From contig LNDS01000011.1 of assembly GCA_001464835.1 (NCBI GenBank), forward strand, positions 1 to 64,000: a stretch of 64,000 nt of DNA, written 5' to 3'. Source of the stretch: Rhizobiales bacterium Ga0077525 (lineage in GTDB: Bacteria; Pseudomonadota; Alphaproteobacteria; Rhizobiales; Xanthobacteraceae). Below the pieces are notes generated by a model that saw only the letters and a program-made list of their open reading frames with translations, ran no database searches and had not been told where the DNA came from. Below are positions 33,746-44,641 of this stretch, in pieces. Both the position numbers and the translations under genes were made by a program. Within the stretch, counting starts at the first letter, position 1, and every line of letters begins with the position of its first letter.

Positions 33746-35197
33746 TTAATTCTTCTGCACCAGGCAGCTACCGCCGGCAGCTTTCAGGCTTGAGCACATC
33801 TGGGAGGCCTGCGCCTGGTCGGTGAACGGCCCGACCAGGGCGCGGAAGAAGATGCCCTTGTCGCCGAGATCGACCCGCTTGATCAGAGGCTGGCGGTTGC
33901 CAAGCTGCCCCGGGAATTTGGCCTGGAGGCTGCGGAAGGCGGCCTGCGCCTCCTCCTCGCTGCGCTGCGCCGTAACCTGCACGCCGTAAACGCCATTGCT
34001 GCTGCTTGCGGCAGCAGCGGCGGGCGGCGGCGACACGGCAGCGGCCCGCTGCGGCTGTTGCGGCGGTGCGGCGCGCACGGGCGCCGGCGCGGCATTCGGA
34101 TTGAGCGACAGCGGCGCATTGGCCGAAGCCGGTGCTTCGGCGCGCGGGGCCGGCGCGGCAGCGCGAGCAACAGGTGTCGGCGGCTCGGGATCGGCAGGCT
34201 GCGGCGGGGCCAGACGCACCGGCGCGGGTGCAGGCGCCGCAGCGGCAGGCTGGGTCGCTGTCGGCGCTGCCCGCTGCGTCGTCGTCGAAATCACGCGCGG
34301 CTGCGCCGTCGGCGCCGGTACGGAATCCGGCGGCGTCGGCATCGCCGCGTCGGATGCCTCGGGCTTGATGGCGATGGTGCGAATTTTCTTGGGCTCGGAG
34401 CCAACAACACCGCTGCCGAGCGCCGGCCCGGCGTTCTGCGTCGGCGTGGTGGTCGTGACAACGACCGGCTGCTCTTCACGCGACACCAGCCGTTCCGCCG
34501 GGCCACTGGCCCGTTCGGCGATCTTGGACTGCGCATCCTTGCTGGCCGGCGCTGGTACGATCTTGCTCGGCGCCTGCTCGGCCTTGATGACCGGCGGCGG
34601 CGATGAGGATGAGGACGAACCGAACACGGCGCGATAACCGAACGCACCTGCTGTACCAATCACCGCCAGCGCGAACACTCCGGCGATCGCCAGAATGCCG
34701 ATGCGGCGGCGGTTCGGCGGCACGTCATCGTAATAATCGTCGCCAGCGCCATGCCGCGGTGCGAATGCGTCCTCATATGCCTGACCCGCTGGTGCGACCG
34801 GGAAGCCGGAGGCTTCGTAACCGGGCGCGCCGTAACCGGGCACATCGTGGTCCGGCACGCCGTAACCGGAAACCGGCTGCTGCTGCTGCCCGTCCGGCGC
34901 ATAGGCCGGTGCGAAAGCTGGAGGCTGGCTGTCCGGAGGATAGGCATCGGCATCGCCAACAAGCGGTGCGCTGCCGAAAGGCTGACGGGTAAAGTCCTGC
35001 GCTGGCTCAGCCTGGCGCGGGGCCGCGGCGGCGCGGCGGTTGCCATCACGGCCAAATTCTGAAAACGGATCGTTCTGGCCAATCAGCCGGGCCAGTTCGG
35101 CGAGCGGATCGTTGGCCGAGGCCGAAGCGCCACCCGACCCCGCGCGCTGCGAGGCATCGTTGCCACGATAGGGCCGCTGGTTATGCTCGTCCGCCAT
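33746..35197 (-). CDS. SPOR-domain protein (FtsN-like, single-pass)
   Basis: From the ATG at 35197 (483 residues; a TTG at 35215 is the alternative). A 150-residue cytoplasmic head rich in proline, glycine and glutamine comes first, then a helix ILAIAGVFALAVIGTAGAFG (about 167-186), a long proline/alanine periplasmic linker, and a SPOR domain at about 410-483 (GVYGVQVTAQRSEEEAQAAF, FFRALVGPFTDQAQA). SPOR domains bind denuded septal peptidoglycan, so a role in division or wall remodelling is likely. argS is upstream. Confidence 0.87.
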   Translation of the reverse strand: MADEHNQRPYRGNDASQRAGSGGASASANDPLAELARLIGQNDPFSEFGRDGNRRAAAAPRQAEPAQDFTRQPFGSAPLVGDADAYPPDSQPPAFAPAYAPDGQQQQPVSGYGVPDHDVPGYGAPGYEASGFPVAPAGQAYEDAFAPRHGAGDDYYDDVPPNRRRIGILAIAGVFALAVIGTAGAFGYRAVFGSSSSSSPPPVIKAEQAPSKIVPAPASKDAQSKIAERASGPAERLVSREEQPVVVTTTTPTQNAGPALGSGVVGSEPKKIRTIAIKPEASDAAMPTPPDSVPAPTAQPRVISTTTQRAAPTATQPAAAAPAPAPVRLAPPQPADPEPPTPVARAAAPAPRAEAPASANAPLSLNPNAAPAPVRAAPPQQPQRAAAVSPPPAAAAASSSNGVYGVQVTAQRSEEEAQAAFRSLQAKFPGQLGNRQPLIKRVDLGDKGIFFRALVGPFTDQAQASQMCSSLKAAGGSCLVQKN

Positions 35198-35291
35198 ACT
35201 ATCCCCGGTACTCAAGTTTAGCCCCTGCGGCTCGTATCAGGCGAGCGTGGCAGCAAGGCTTCGCGTGATGCGCGTTCCGGCGATATGGAAC

Positions 35292-37112
35292 CTAGCGCAT
35301 TTCTTCCGGCGCATCGACCCCCAGAAGCGCCAGCCCCGAAGCGAGGACGGTGACGATCGCCTGGACCAGGGCAAGCCGCGCCACCGTCGTTTCTGGATCA
35401 TTCTGGATAATGAAGCGTAAATGAGGCAAATCTTTCCCGCGCGACCACTGGCCGTGGAATTCGCTCGCCAGTTCATAGAGATAAAAGGCGACGCGGTGCG
35501 GCTCGTGGGCCACCGCAGCGGCCTCGATCAGGCGCGGATAGAGCGCCAGCTTGCGCATGATCGAGAGTTCCCCCTCGTCTGTCAGCAGGCTGACATTGGC
35601 TTTTTTAAGCGCCTCCAGCCGCGCCGCCGGCTCGACCGGGAAAGCCGGCATCTCGGCCTGCGCCATGCGGAAAATCGAATGGCCGCGGGCGTGGCCGTAC
35701 TGAACATAGAACACCGGGTTCTCGCGGCTCTGCTCGATCACCTTGGCGAGGTCGAAATCCAGCACCGCGTCGTTCTTGCGGTACAGCATGTCGAAACGCA
35801 CCGCCGAGCGGCCGACTTCGGCGACGACTTCACGCAAAGTGACGTAGTCGCCGGCCCGCTTCGACATCTTCACCGGCTCGCCGGCGCGCAGAAGACGCAC
35901 CAGTTGCACCAGCTTGACGTCAAGATCGGCCTTGCCGCCGCTCAAGGCCGACACCGCCGCTTTCATACGCTTGATGTAGCCGCCATGATCGGCGCCCCAG
36001 ACATCGATCAAGCTCAAGAATCCGCGGTCGAGTTTCGACTTGTGATAGGCGATGTCGGTGGCGAAATAGGTGTAGCTGCCGTCCGACTTCAACAGCGGCC
36101 GGTCGACGTCGTCGCCGAACGCAGTCGAGCGAAACAAAGTCTGCTCGCGGTCTTCCCAGTCTTCGAGATTGCCGCTCTTGGGCGGCGGCAGGCGGCCTTC
36201 GTAGACATGGCCGAGTTCGCGCATCTGCGCGATGGCGACGGCGACGATGTCGTTCGGCCGCTCGACGACCGGTTCGCTGGAAAACGGATCGGGCAATTCG
36301 CCCTCGATCAGCGACCGCTCGGAGAAAAACACGTTCGGCACAATGCGCAGCGACGCAAGATCGTTGCGGATCTCGGCCATCATCATGTCGGTGGCGCGCA
36401 GCCGCACGATCGGCAGCCACTCGTCTTCCGGCATTTTAGTCAGGCTGTCGCCGTAATCCTTGGCGAGTTCTTCGCCGCATTCTTTCAGGTAATCGCCGGG
36501 ATAAAGACCATCGGGAATTTCGCCGATGGCCTCGCCAAGCGCCTCGCGGTAGCGCAGAAATGCCGAGCGGGCCAGGACATCGACCTGCGCGCCGGCGTCG
36601 TTGATGTAATATTCGCGCGTCACGTCATAGCCGGCGAAAGCGAGCAAGCTCGCCAAGGCATCGCCGAACACCGCGCCGCGGCCATGGCCGACATGCAGCG
36701 GCCCGGTCGGATTGGCCGAGACATATTCGACGTTGATCTTCTCGCCCCGGCCGATAGCGCCACGGCCATATTGCTTGCCCTGCTCCAGCACCGCACGCAG
36801 CGCATCGCCCCAGACATGGGACTTGAGCGTCAGATTGATGAAGCCGGGACCGGCGACGTCGATTTTTTCCACCAGGCTGTCGGCACGCAGCGCTTCGGCG
36901 ATCTTGTCGGCGAGATCGCGCGGCTTCATGCCGGCATCCTTGGCCAGCACCATGGCGGCATTGGTCGCCATGTCGCCGTGGGTTGGATCGCGCGGCGGTT
37001 CGACCACGATGCGCGCCAGATCGGCGGCGGGCCCGAGCACCGCGCCTGCCGCGGCCTGGACCCGCGCGAGCATGGTGGCGAACAAATGGGATGGCGGGGA
37101 ACCGGCGGTCAT
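35292..37112 (-). CDS. argS: Arginyl-tRNA synthetase
   Basis: The 606-residue class I synthetase has the N-terminal Add1 domain, the HIGH-type motif [19 protein letters not shown] (about 130-148), the KMSKR signature [14 protein letters not shown] (about 413-426), and a C-terminal DALR domain (about 480-606). It charges tRNA-Arg. Length and order are normal. It heads the run that continues through the SPOR protein and nagZ. Confidence 0.97.
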   Translation of the reverse strand: MTAGSPPSHLFATMLARVQAAAGAVLGPAADLARIVVEPPRDPTHGDMATNAAMVLAKDAGMKPRDLADKIAEALRADSLVEKIDVAGPGFINLTLKSHVWGDALRAVLEQGKQYGRGAIGRGEKINVEYVSANPTGPLHVGHGRGAVFGDALASLLAFAGYDVTREYYINDAGAQVDVLARSAFLRYREALGEAIGEIPDGLYPGDYLKECGEELAKDYGDSLTKMPEDEWLPIVRLRATDMMMAEIRNDLASLRIVPNVFFSERSLIEGELPDPFSSEPVVERPNDIVAVAIAQMRELGHVYEGRLPPPKSGNLEDWEDREQTLFRSTAFGDDVDRPLLKSDGSYTYFATDIAYHKSKLDRGFLSLIDVWGADHGGYIKRMKAAVSALSGGKADLDVKLVQLVRLLRAGEPVKMSKRAGDYVTLREVVAEVGRSAVRFDMLYRKNDAVLDFDLAKVIEQSRENPVFYVQYGHARGHSIFRMAQAEMPAFPVEPAARLEALKKANVSLLTDEGELSIMRKLALYPRLIEAAAVAHEPHRVAFYLYELASEFHGQWSRGKDLPHLRFIIQNDPETTVARLALVQAIVTVLASGLALLGVDAPEEMR

Positions 37113-37442
37113 GGCCGCTGCGGGTAAGGGATTTTCGCCTTTGAGTCAAAAAATGCGTGGCATTTTTGTGCCCCGCAACGCCCATTTCATGCGAGATGTA
37201 CAAACTGGATTGCCGCTCGGCGCCATTTCGGTCGCTATCGTCGCCAGTCAGTTCAACCAGGCCCGCGCGCACTCCGACCGGATGCCGGACAGCTTTAGGG
37301 AAACCAGTTCCGGCACGGTTAGACCTGCGGCTGCGTCCCGGCGACGCAGCCAGGCGCGGCTATCGCCCGACGCCGCCACCGTGTAGCGTCCGCGCGATCC
37401 CCGCGACCGGGGCCTTAGCTGACGTGAAGGCCGCTTCCCTTG
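37113..37442. other. Divergent non-coding gap of 330 bases
   Basis: Separates argS (minus) from the DedA-like gene (plus). It contains short inverted repeats such as gctgcgtcccggcgacgcagc near 37,330. Open frames here have no support, and I see no RNA I can name. Confidence 0.35.
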
Positions 37443-38030
37443 ATGTTTCCGACCGATCTGACCGGGTTTCTCGACCTCATTCGCCAGCACGGCGATGCCG
37501 CCTATACGTTCATGTTCGCGTATGCTGCCTCGCACAGCCTGCTGTTCGGCCTGTTTGCCGGCTACGCCGCGCATTCCGGCGCGCTGGCCTTGGGCACGCT
37601 GATCGCCGTGTGCTGGATCGGCAGTTTTTGCGGCGACGTCATCCGCTTCTGGATCGGCCGCAAATACGGCGCGCGCGCGCTGTCGTCATTCCCACGCATC
37701 GCCTCGACGGTGCAGACCGCGGCGCGGCTGACCGACCGGCATTACCTCTGGATGATTCTGGTGCACCGCTTTCCGCATGGCATTCGCGGTTTCGCGGCGA
37801 TCGCTTACGGCATGTCGAACCTGCCGTGGTCCACGTTCCTCGCGCTCAATTTCGTTGCCGCCGGACTGTGGAGCTGCACGGTGGTGTTCATCGGCTACGC
37901 CTTCGGCCAGGTGTCGGAAAAGCTGATGAACGACACCTCATCGGGTCTCGGCGTGGTGATGCTGGTCGTGTTCCTTGGCCTGTCCTGGTATCTGTCGCGC
38001 CGGCTGGAACGCGCCATCGAGCGCAGCTAA
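37443..38030 (+). CDS. DedA / SNARE-associated family membrane protein
   Basis: From the ATG at 37443 (195 residues; a TTG precedes it). It has about five hydrophobic segments. The DedA-type signature is SFCGDVIRFWIGRKYG (about 60-75), then HYLWMILVHRFPHGIRGFAAIAYGMSN (parts: WMILVHRFPHGIRG, about 98-111), where the arginine-containing motif resembles the conserved F-x-R-x-x-P-x-x-R of DedA proteins. Family members act in membrane homeostasis, perhaps flipping phosphatidylethanolamine or undecaprenyl phosphate. Substrate unknown. Confidence 0.8.
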   Translation: MFPTDLTGFLDLIRQHGDAAYTFMFAYAASHSLLFGLFAGYAAHSGALALGTLIAVCWIGSFCGDVIRFWIGRKYGARALSSFPRIASTVQTAARLTDRHYLWMILVHRFPHGIRGFAAIAYGMSNLPWSTFLALNFVAAGLWSCTVVFIGYAFGQVSEKLMNDTSSGLGVVMLVVFLGLSWYLSRRLERAIERS

Positions 38031-38048
38031 CGCCTTCGCGGCTCCAGG

Positions 38049-39569
38049 TCAGGCGCGCGGCGGCAACGGCACTTCAATCGCGCAGAACAATCCCTCCGGG
38101 CGATACTGGATATCGACCGTGCCGCCGAGGTCCTGACCGAGGCTGCGCTCCAAAAGCACCGAGCCGAAACCGCGCCGCGTCGGCGGGCTCACGGCCGGGC
38201 CGCCGCTCTCGATCCAAGTCAGCATCATCGCCGCCGAGACGTCGTCTCGCGTCCAGGCGAGGCTCACTCGCCCGGCGTCGTTGGACAACGCGCCATATTT
38301 GACGGCATTGGTCGCGAGTTCGTGCAGCGCCATGGCGATGGCGAGCGCTTCGCGCGGCGGCAGCAGCACACGTGGGCCGGCAAGCGTGATGCGTCCGGCA
38401 TGGGCGCCGTTGCTCTGCAAGGCCGCGGCGGCAATGTTGGCAACCGATGCGCTTTCCCAATTCGATTCGGTAAGCAGGTTATGCGCCTGCGCCAGCGCCA
38501 CCAGCCGGTCGTCGAAGGCCTTGCGCGGCGCCTTGGCGATCTCGCCGCCGCGGAAGGTCTGGTGCGCGATGCCCTGCACCACCGCCAGCGTATTCTTGAC
38601 GCGGTGATTGAGTTCGGCGAGCAGCAATTCGCGCTGCGCGTCGGCGCGGATGCGTTCGCTGATGTCGATATTGACGCCGATCATGCCGAGGAATTCGCCG
38701 GTAGCGGAATGGCGCGGCCGCGCCTCGGTTTGCAGCACGCGGTATTCGCCGTCGATGCCACGATAACGGCCGGTGATGGTGGCCGCTCTTTGCTCCGCCA
38801 TCGCCGCCATCATCTGCCGGCCGATCTCCGGCGCGTCGTCCGGATGCATCGTGTTCTGCCAATCGAAATCGGCCAGCCCGTCATCCGACACGCCCCAGAA
38901 TTCGCGTTGCAGACGGTTGAGGTGCAGGCACTTGCCCTGCGCGTCGCTCATCCAGATCATCACCGGCGCGCTTTCCGACATCAGGCGGAAGCGCTCTTCC
39001 GACTCGCGCAATTCCACCTCGGCGATGCGGCGGCGCTCATCGGCACGCGCCCGCTCGATGCTGAAGCCGACCTGGCGCGCGATCGTGACCGCCAATTCCA
39101 TTTCCTGCGGCGCGAAGTCGCGCGGCTCGGCATAGTAGGTCATGAACTTGCCGACGACGACGCCATCCGCGACCAGCGGAATGAACGCCAGCGCGCGGAT
39201 GCCCTCGGCGCGGATCGTCGCCTTGATCGCCTCCGGCTCGGTGGTGGCGTCGATGTCGGGGACGAAGATCGGCTGCGGATCGCGAGCGCCCAGCTGCCAC
39301 GGCGAATGGCCGCGCAATTTGTTGCGATAATCGTCGGACAGGCCGCGCCACGTGACGAAATCCATCACGCCGTCATCCGTGAAAAGCAGCACCGAGGCGC
39401 GCTCGCAATGCAGCGTGCCGAGGATAGCGTCGAGCGCGGCGTCGTAGACGTCGCGCATCGAGCGCGCGCGGTAGAGCCGGTCGGTGAGCCTGTAGAGGGC
39501 GCGCAATTCATCGACAGGCGCCAGTGGCGCATCGATTCTCTGCTTTCCCGGAAGCGCCGCTTGATTCAT
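38049..39569 (-). CDS. GAF-PAS HWE-family histidine kinase
   Basis: The 506-residue protein has no membrane segments. A GAF domain covers about 20-180 (SMRDVYDAALDAILGTLHC), then a PAS-PAC domain about 190-310 (WMSDAQGKCLHLN, MHPDDAPEIGRQM). The HWE kinase core follows, with the phospho-acceptor in LLAELNHRVKNTLAVVQGI (about 318-336) and the diagnostic W-x-E in LTWIESGGP (about 456-464). It is a cytoplasmic sensor. There is no adjacent response regulator; a single receiver is at 26,484-26,852. It may take part in the general stress response, which is typical of HWE kinases, but this is inference. Confidence 0.9.
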   Translation of the reverse strand: MNQAALPGKQRIDAPLAPVDELRALYRLTDRLYRARSMRDVYDAALDAILGTLHCERASVLLFTDDGVMDFVTWRGLSDDYRNKLRGHSPWQLGARDPQPIFVPDIDATTEPEAIKATIRAEGIRALAFIPLVADGVVVGKFMTYYAEPRDFAPQEMELAVTIARQVGFSIERARADERRRIAEVELRESEERFRLMSESAPVMIWMSDAQGKCLHLNRLQREFWGVSDDGLADFDWQNTMHPDDAPEIGRQMMAAMAEQRAATITGRYRGIDGEYRVLQTEARPRHSATGEFLGMIGVNIDISERIRADAQRELLLAELNHRVKNTLAVVQGIAHQTFRGGEIAKAPRKAFDDRLVALAQAHNLLTESNWESASVANIAAAALQSNGAHAGRITLAGPRVLLPPREALAIAMALHELATNAVKYGALSNDAGRVSLAWTRDDVSAAMMLTWIESGGPAVSPPTRRGFGSVLLERSLGQDLGGTVDIQYRPEGLFCAIEVPLPPRA

Positions 39570-39719
39570 GCTCCGCCAATCCCCCCGCCCGTGTCGCCAA
39601 ATTTACCGGAGGAAAATCCAGCTTGGAAGACGAAGGCTGTGGTTACAACAGCCGGATCGACCTAAAAGTTCCATCGCCGGAACAGGCATATTCCGCCGGA
39701 GTTAATGTCGCCATCGTCC

Positions 39720-40928
39720 TTAGCGCAGCTCCGGCGTGCGCGCAAAGAAGCGCGCATGTTCGACCAGCGCGTAGCGGTCGGTCATGCCGGCGATGTAATC
39801 GGCGATGCGCCGCGCGCGCGCGCCGGGATCTAGGTGGGCAAAACCCTCGCTCCACTCCGCCGGCAGATCGCCGGGCTGCGCGACGAAGTGGGCAAAGAGA
39901 TCGCGAATCACCGCTTCGGCCTCATCCATCACCCGCATGACGCGGCTGTGCCGGTACATGCGCGGATAGAGGAAACCCTTGATGCCGGCATCGGCCTCAA
40001 CCATCGCCGACGAAAACATCACCACGGTGCTTGCGGCATGGCGGATATCGGCGGCGCTCTCCGCGCCGAGCGCCGCAAGCCGCGTTTCGCTTTCGACAAT
40101 GACATCCTCGATCATGCGGGTGATGACGCGGCGCACCACCTCGTGCACGCGGCGGGCCGGATCGAGCAGCGGATAGCGCGCCTGGATTTCGCCGACGATG
40201 CCGCCGATGAAAGGCACGCTGGCGATATCGCCGAGCGTGAACAGATCCGCGCGCAGGCCGTCGTCGATGTCGTGCGCGTCATAGGCAATGTCGTCGGCGA
40301 GCGCGGCAATCTGCGCCTCGGCGGAAGGTTGCGACCACAGCTCGAGGTCCTGCACCGCGCAATAGGCGGTGATCGCCGCCGGCACGCCATGCGCGGCGTG
40401 GCGGCCGAAGGCCTTGCCGTCGCGCGTGGTCAGCGGGCCGTTGTGCTTGACCAGGCCTTCGAGGGTTTCCCAGGTCAGGTTGAGGCCGTCGAAATCGGCA
40501 TAGCGGCGCTCGAGGTCGGTGACGATGCGCAGCGCCTGCGCGTTGTGATCGAAGCCGCCTGAGCCGGCCAGCGCCCGGTCGAGCGCGCGCTCGCCGGCAT
40601 GGCCGAAAGGCGGATGGCCGAGATCGTGAGCCAGCGCCAGCACCTCGGCGAGGTCCTCGTCGAGCCCAAGCGCGCGCGCCAGCGAACGGGCGATCTGCGC
40701 CACTTCGAGCGTATGGGTCAGCCTTGTGCGGTAATGGTCGCCTTCGTGATAGACGAAGACCTGCGTCTTGTGCGCCAGGCGCCGGAAAGCGGTCGAATGG
40801 ATGATGCGGTCGCAGTCGCGCCGGAAGTCGTTGCGAGTCGGGCTTTTGGGCTCGGCATGGAGCCGTCCACGGCTTGCGCCCGGATCGGCGGCATAGACTG
40901 CGCGGTTACGGCCGGTTTCGGTCGCCAT
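39720..40928 (-). CDS. dgt: Deoxyguanosinetriphosphate triphosphohydrolase-like protein
   Basis: From the ATG at 40928, with an AAGG site just upstream, the protein has 402 residues; starts at 40949 and 40970 are alternatives. The HD metal site is visible: [19 protein letters not shown] (about 66-84) and [17 protein letters not shown] (about 94-110), then [19 protein letters not shown]. This is the Dgt type 2 family, which removes triphosphate from deoxynucleotides. It diverges from erpA. Confidence 0.9.
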   Translation of the reverse strand: MATETGRNRAVYAADPGASRGRLHAEPKSPTRNDFRRDCDRIIHSTAFRRLAHKTQVFVYHEGDHYRTRLTHTLEVAQIARSLARALGLDEDLAEVLALAHDLGHPPFGHAGERALDRALAGSGGFDHNAQALRIVTDLERRYADFDGLNLTWETLEGLVKHNGPLTTRDGKAFGRHAAHGVPAAITAYCAVQDLELWSQPSAEAQIAALADDIAYDAHDIDDGLRADLFTLGDIASVPFIGGIVGEIQARYPLLDPARRVHEVVRRVITRMIEDVIVESETRLAALGAESAADIRHAASTVVMFSSAMVEADAGIKGFLYPRMYRHSRVMRVMDEAEAVIRDLFAHFVAQPGDLPAEWSEGFAHLDPGARARRIADYIAGMTDRYALVEHARFFARTPELR

Positions 40929-41013
40929 GAAGGGCCTTTTGGCGCGCATTGACGTTGCCGCCCGGCGCACTTAACTAATTAGATAAGCCGATGCCAAGAG
41001 GATGGGCGCGAAA

Positions 41014-41343
41014 ATGAGCGAAAGCGTCACGGTCAGCGAACGGGCGGCCCGGCGGGTCGCCGAAATCCTGAAGAATGAGCCGGAAGGCACCATGCTGCGC
41101 GTCAGCGTGGAAGGCGGCGGCTGCTCGGGCTTCCAGTACAAATTCGACATGGAACAGGCCAAGGGCGACGACGACCTCGTCATCTCCCGCGACGGCGCCG
41201 TGGTGCTGATCGACAAGGTGTCGGTGGATTACATGGCCGGCTCGGAAATCGACTTCGTCGATGACCTGATTGGCGCCTCGTTCAAGATCAAGAACCCGAA
41301 GGCGGTCGCCGCCTGCGGCTGCGGCACCAGCTTCGCGCTGTAA
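41014..41343 (+). CDS. erpA: Iron-sulfur cluster insertion protein ErpA-like (A-type carrier)
   Basis: From the ATG at 41014 (109 residues) the protein has the A-type carrier cysteines: EGGGCSGFQYKFDM (C37) and AACGCGTSFAL (C101 and C103), ligands that hold the Fe-S cluster. It delivers clusters to apoproteins. It diverges from dgt, a common arrangement in this order. An AT-rich start region with ctaattag lies between. Whether it is strictly ErpA or another IscA-type carrier is not certain. Confidence 0.88.
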   Translation: MSESVTVSERAARRVAEILKNEPEGTMLRVSVEGGGCSGFQYKFDMEQAKGDDDLVISRDGAVVLIDKVSVDYMAGSEIDFVDDLIGASFKIKNPKAVAACGCGTSFAL

Positions 41344-41366
41344 TCGCACGCCGTCAGACTTTCCTG

Positions 41367-41454
41367 TGTCGTCCCCGCGCAGGCGGGGACCCAGTATCCC
41401 CTGTCTAACACTCAACGCCGGGGTTACTGGATGCCCGCCTTCGCGGGCATGACA
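41367..41454. repeat. Bimodular palindromic repeat, family A, copy 2
   Basis: Opens tgtcgtccccgcgcaggcgg ggacccagtatccc and closes ggggttactggatgcccgcc ttcgcgggcatgaca. It lies between the convergent stops of erpA and the RND permease gene and may terminate transcription in both directions. Confidence 0.85.
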
Positions 41455-41458
41455 ACAA

Positions 41459-44400
41459 TTACTCCGCCGCGACCGCTGGCGGCACGTCGCGCACCTCTTC
41501 GAGCTGCGGCTCGAGCCGGCGCTTGATCATGCGGTCGAAGCGGTCGAGATAGAGATAGATCACCGGCGTGATGTAGAGCGTCAGCAACTGCGAGACCATC
41601 AGACCGCCGACCACTGCGACGCCGAGCGGCTGGCGCAGTTCGGCGCCGGCGCCAGTGCCGAGCGCGATGGGCAGCGTGCCGAAAATGGCGGCGAACGTCG
41701 TCATCATGATCGGACGGAAGCGCAACGCCGCAGCTTCACGGATGGCGGCTTCCGCCGACAGGCCGACCTGCCGCCGCGAGATCGCAAAGTCGATCATCAT
41801 GATCGCATTCTTCTTGACGATGCCGACCAGCATGACGATGCCGATCATCGCGATCACCGACAAATCCATGTTGAACAGCATCAAGGTCAGGATGGCGCCG
41901 ATGCCGGCCGACGGCAGGCCGGAAATGATCGTGATCGGGTGGATGAAGCTCTCGTACAGAATGCCGAGCACAACATAGGCGGCAAAGATCGCCGCGAGAA
42001 TGAGCACGCCCTGCCCGCGCAGCGATTCCTGGAAGACCTGCGCGGTGCCCTGGAAGCCGGTATTGATGCTGGCCGGCAGGCGCTCGTCGCGCTCCAGCTT
42101 CTGGATCGCATCGACCGCGGCGCCGAGCGAAACGCCCGGCGCCAGGTTAAATGAAATCGTCACCGCCGGCTGCTGGCCTTGATGGTTGACCTGCAACGGC
42201 CCGACCGTCGGGGTGAAAGTCGTCACCGCCGACAACGGCACCGAAGTCCCGCTCGACGTCTTCAGGAACATGCGGTCGAGATCGCTCGGCCCGGACTGAT
42301 ATTCCGGCATGCTTTCCAGAATCACCTGATAATCGTTGGCCGGCGTGTAAATCGTGGCGACCTGACGCGAGCCGAAGGCGTTGTAGAGCTCCTGGCGCAC
42401 CTGATCGATCGAGACGCCGTAGACCGCCGCCTTCTGGCGGTCGACTTCGACGGTGACCTGCGGGTTCTTGATGTAGAGATCGGTCGTGACGTCGAGCAAG
42501 CCCGGAATGTTCGACATCTTGTCGCGCATTTCCGGCGCCAGACGATAGAGCGTTTCAGTATCGTTGGATTGCATCGTGTACTGATACTGGCTCTTCGACG
42601 GGCGGCCGCCGAGATTGATGTTCTGGATCGGCTGGAAGAACACCTGCATGCCGGGTACGACGCCGGCATTGCGCCGCAGCCGTGCGATGATGGTCTGCAC
42701 GCTGTCGCGCTCGGCGCGCGGCTTGAGCGCCACCAGCATGCGGCCGCTGCTGGTCAGTGAATTGGGGCCGCCGGCTCCGACCGTCGAGTTGACATAATCG
42801 ACCGCCGGATCCTTGCGCACGATCTCGGCAACCTTGCGCTGATGCTCGACCATGGCGGGATAGGCTATGTCGGACTTGGCCTCGGTAATACCGGAGAGAT
42901 AGCCGGTATCTTCGGCCGGAAAGAAGCCTTTCGGCACGATGACATAAAGCCAGATGGTGCCGGCAATCGTCAGCAGCGTAACGCCCAGCATGATCGGCTT
43001 ATAGGCCAGCACACGATCGAGCGTCCATTCGTAGCCGCGCAGCAAAGCGTTGAAGCCGCGCTCGAACCCACGTAGCACGAAGTTCTGCTTTTCCTGTTCG
43101 TCCGGCCTATGCGCCTTGAGAACGCGCGCGCACAACATCGGCGTCAGCGTCAGCGCAACAATGCCCGATACAACGATGGCGACCGACACCGCCACCGCAA
43201 ACTCGCGGAACACGCGGCCGACCATGCCGCCCATCAGCAACACCGGAATGAACACCGCGATCAGCGAGATGGTGATCGACACGATGGTAAAGCCGATCTC
43301 GCGCGATCCTTTCAGCGCCGCTTCGAACGGCCGCATGCCGCCTTCGATATGGCGGACGATGTTTTCCAGCATGACAATGGCGTCGTCGACGACGAAGCCG
43401 ACCGACAAGGTCAGCGCCAGCAGCGTCATGTTGTTGATCGAGAAACCGAACATGTACATCGCGGCGCAGGTGCCAATCAGCGACACCGGCACGGCGAGCG
43501 CCGGGATGATGGTCGCCGACAACTTCCGCAGAAACAGGAAGATGACCATGATCACCAGCGCGATGGCGATCACCAAAGTTTCCTGCACGTCGAAGACCGC
43601 GTCGCGAATCGACAGCGAGCGGTCGAACAGCGGCGCCATTTCGATGGCCGGCGGAATCTGGGCGCGCGCGGTCACCATGGCGTTGCGCACCAGATCGACG
43701 ACCTCGACCGTATTGGCGTCGGGCTGGCGCTGGATCGCCAGCACGATGGCACGGGAATCGTTAAACCAGGTGGCGACCTTTTCGTTCTCGACGCTGTCGA
43801 TGACGCGGGCCACTTCGCTAAGCTTGATCGGCGTACCGTTGCGATAGGCGACGACCACATCGCGATAGGCGGCGGCATTGCGCATCGAACTGGTCGCCAG
43901 CAACGTCACTGCCTGCTGCGGGCCTTCGAGACTGCCGACCGGCGCCGCCGAATTGGCTTTCGCCACCACGCTGCGGATTTCGTCAAGCGATATGTTGCGC
44001 GCCGCCGCCGCCGCCGGATCCACCTGAACGCGCACAGCGAATTTCTGCGAACCATAGACGGAGACCTGGGCCACCCCGCTCAACTGCGACAACTGCGGCG
44101 CGATCACGGTCTCGGCATAATCGGTAATGGCCGACAACGGCATCGTATCCGAGCGCATGCTGAGGAACAGCACCGGGAAGTCACCCGGATTGACTTTGCG
44201 GAAAGCCGGTGGCGTGGTCATCTCGACCGGCAACCGGCGCTGCGCTGTCGCCAGCGCGGTCTGCACGTCGAGCGAGGCGCCGTCGATATCGCGGCCGAGA
44301 TCGAACTGAATAGTGATCGAGGTATTGCCAAGCGAGGACGACGACGTCATCGACGAAATGCCGGCAATCGTCGACAGCTGCCGCTCGATCGGCGAGGCAA

Positions 44401-44587
44401 CCGAAGCGGCCATGGTTTCCGGGCTGGCGCCGGGCAACGTTGCGGTAATACGGATGGTGGGAAAGTCAACGGCAGGAAGGGCTGCGACCGGCAGCAGCCG
44501 GTAGGCGAACACACCGAAGACGATGAGCGAAGCCATCATCAAGGTCGTGAAGACCGGCCGGCGAATACAGATCTCGGAGATGTTCAT
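41459..44587 (-). CDS. RND efflux permease (HAE1/MdtBC type)
   Basis: The 1042-residue inner-membrane protein has the duplicated RND layout: a first helix near 15-30 (VFTTLMMASLIVFGVF), a large periplasmic half, and helices from about 335-500. The second half repeats this. The FPTIRITATLPGASPETMA motif near 42-60 and LSVGFVVDDAIVMLENIVRH (about 396-415) hold the proton-relay aspartates. It resembles MdtB/MdtC, exporters of bile salts, novobiocin and other drugs. It is 54 bases behind its adaptor gene. Substrates here are unknown. Confidence 0.93.
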   Translation of the reverse strand: MNISEICIRRPVFTTLMMASLIVFGVFAYRLLPVAALPAVDFPTIRITATLPGASPETMAASVASPIERQLSTIAGISSMTSSSSLGNTSITIQFDLGRDIDGASLDVQTALATAQRRLPVEMTTPPAFRKVNPGDFPVLFLSMRSDTMPLSAITDYAETVIAPQLSQLSGVAQVSVYGSQKFAVRVQVDPAAAAARNISLDEIRSVVAKANSAAPVGSLEGPQQAVTLLATSSMRNAAAYRDVVVAYRNGTPIKLSEVARVIDSVENEKVATWFNDSRAIVLAIQRQPDANTVEVVDLVRNAMVTARAQIPPAIEMAPLFDRSLSIRDAVFDVQETLVIAIALVIMVIFLFLRKLSATIIPALAVPVSLIGTCAAMYMFGFSINNMTLLALTLSVGFVVDDAIVMLENIVRHIEGGMRPFEAALKGSREIGFTIVSITISLIAVFIPVLLMGGMVGRVFREFAVAVSVAIVVSGIVALTLTPMLCARVLKAHRPDEQEKQNFVLRGFERGFNALLRGYEWTLDRVLAYKPIMLGVTLLTIAGTIWLYVIVPKGFFPAEDTGYLSGITEAKSDIAYPAMVEHQRKVAEIVRKDPAVDYVNSTVGAGGPNSLTSSGRMLVALKPRAERDSVQTIIARLRRNAGVVPGMQVFFQPIQNINLGGRPSKSQYQYTMQSNDTETLYRLAPEMRDKMSNIPGLLDVTTDLYIKNPQVTVEVDRQKAAVYGVSIDQVRQELYNAFGSRQVATIYTPANDYQVILESMPEYQSGPSDLDRMFLKTSSGTSVPLSAVTTFTPTVGPLQVNHQGQQPAVTISFNLAPGVSLGAAVDAIQKLERDERLPASINTGFQGTAQVFQESLRGQGVLILAAIFAAYVVLGILYESFIHPITIISGLPSAGIGAILTLMLFNMDLSVIAMIGIVMLVGIVKKNAIMMIDFAISRRQVGLSAEAAIREAAALRFRPIMMTTFAAIFGTLPIALGTGAGAELRQPLGVAVVGGLMVSQLLTLYITPVIYLYLDRFDRMIKRRLEPQLEEVRDVPPAVAAE

Positions 44588-44641
44588 GGTCTTGCCGCCT
44601 GCCCCGTTCAGTCCAACGTTAATCGCCTAAACACTCAAGCT

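Noticed and set aside
37190-37386. Small plus-strand frame in the argS/DedA gap
   Set aside because: No ribosome site, no recognised motif and a composition like random GC-rich sequence.
40929-41013. ctaattag palindrome between dgt and erpA as an iron-regulator box
   Set aside because: It is only eight bases and does not match an Irr, RirA or IscR box that I can recognise.
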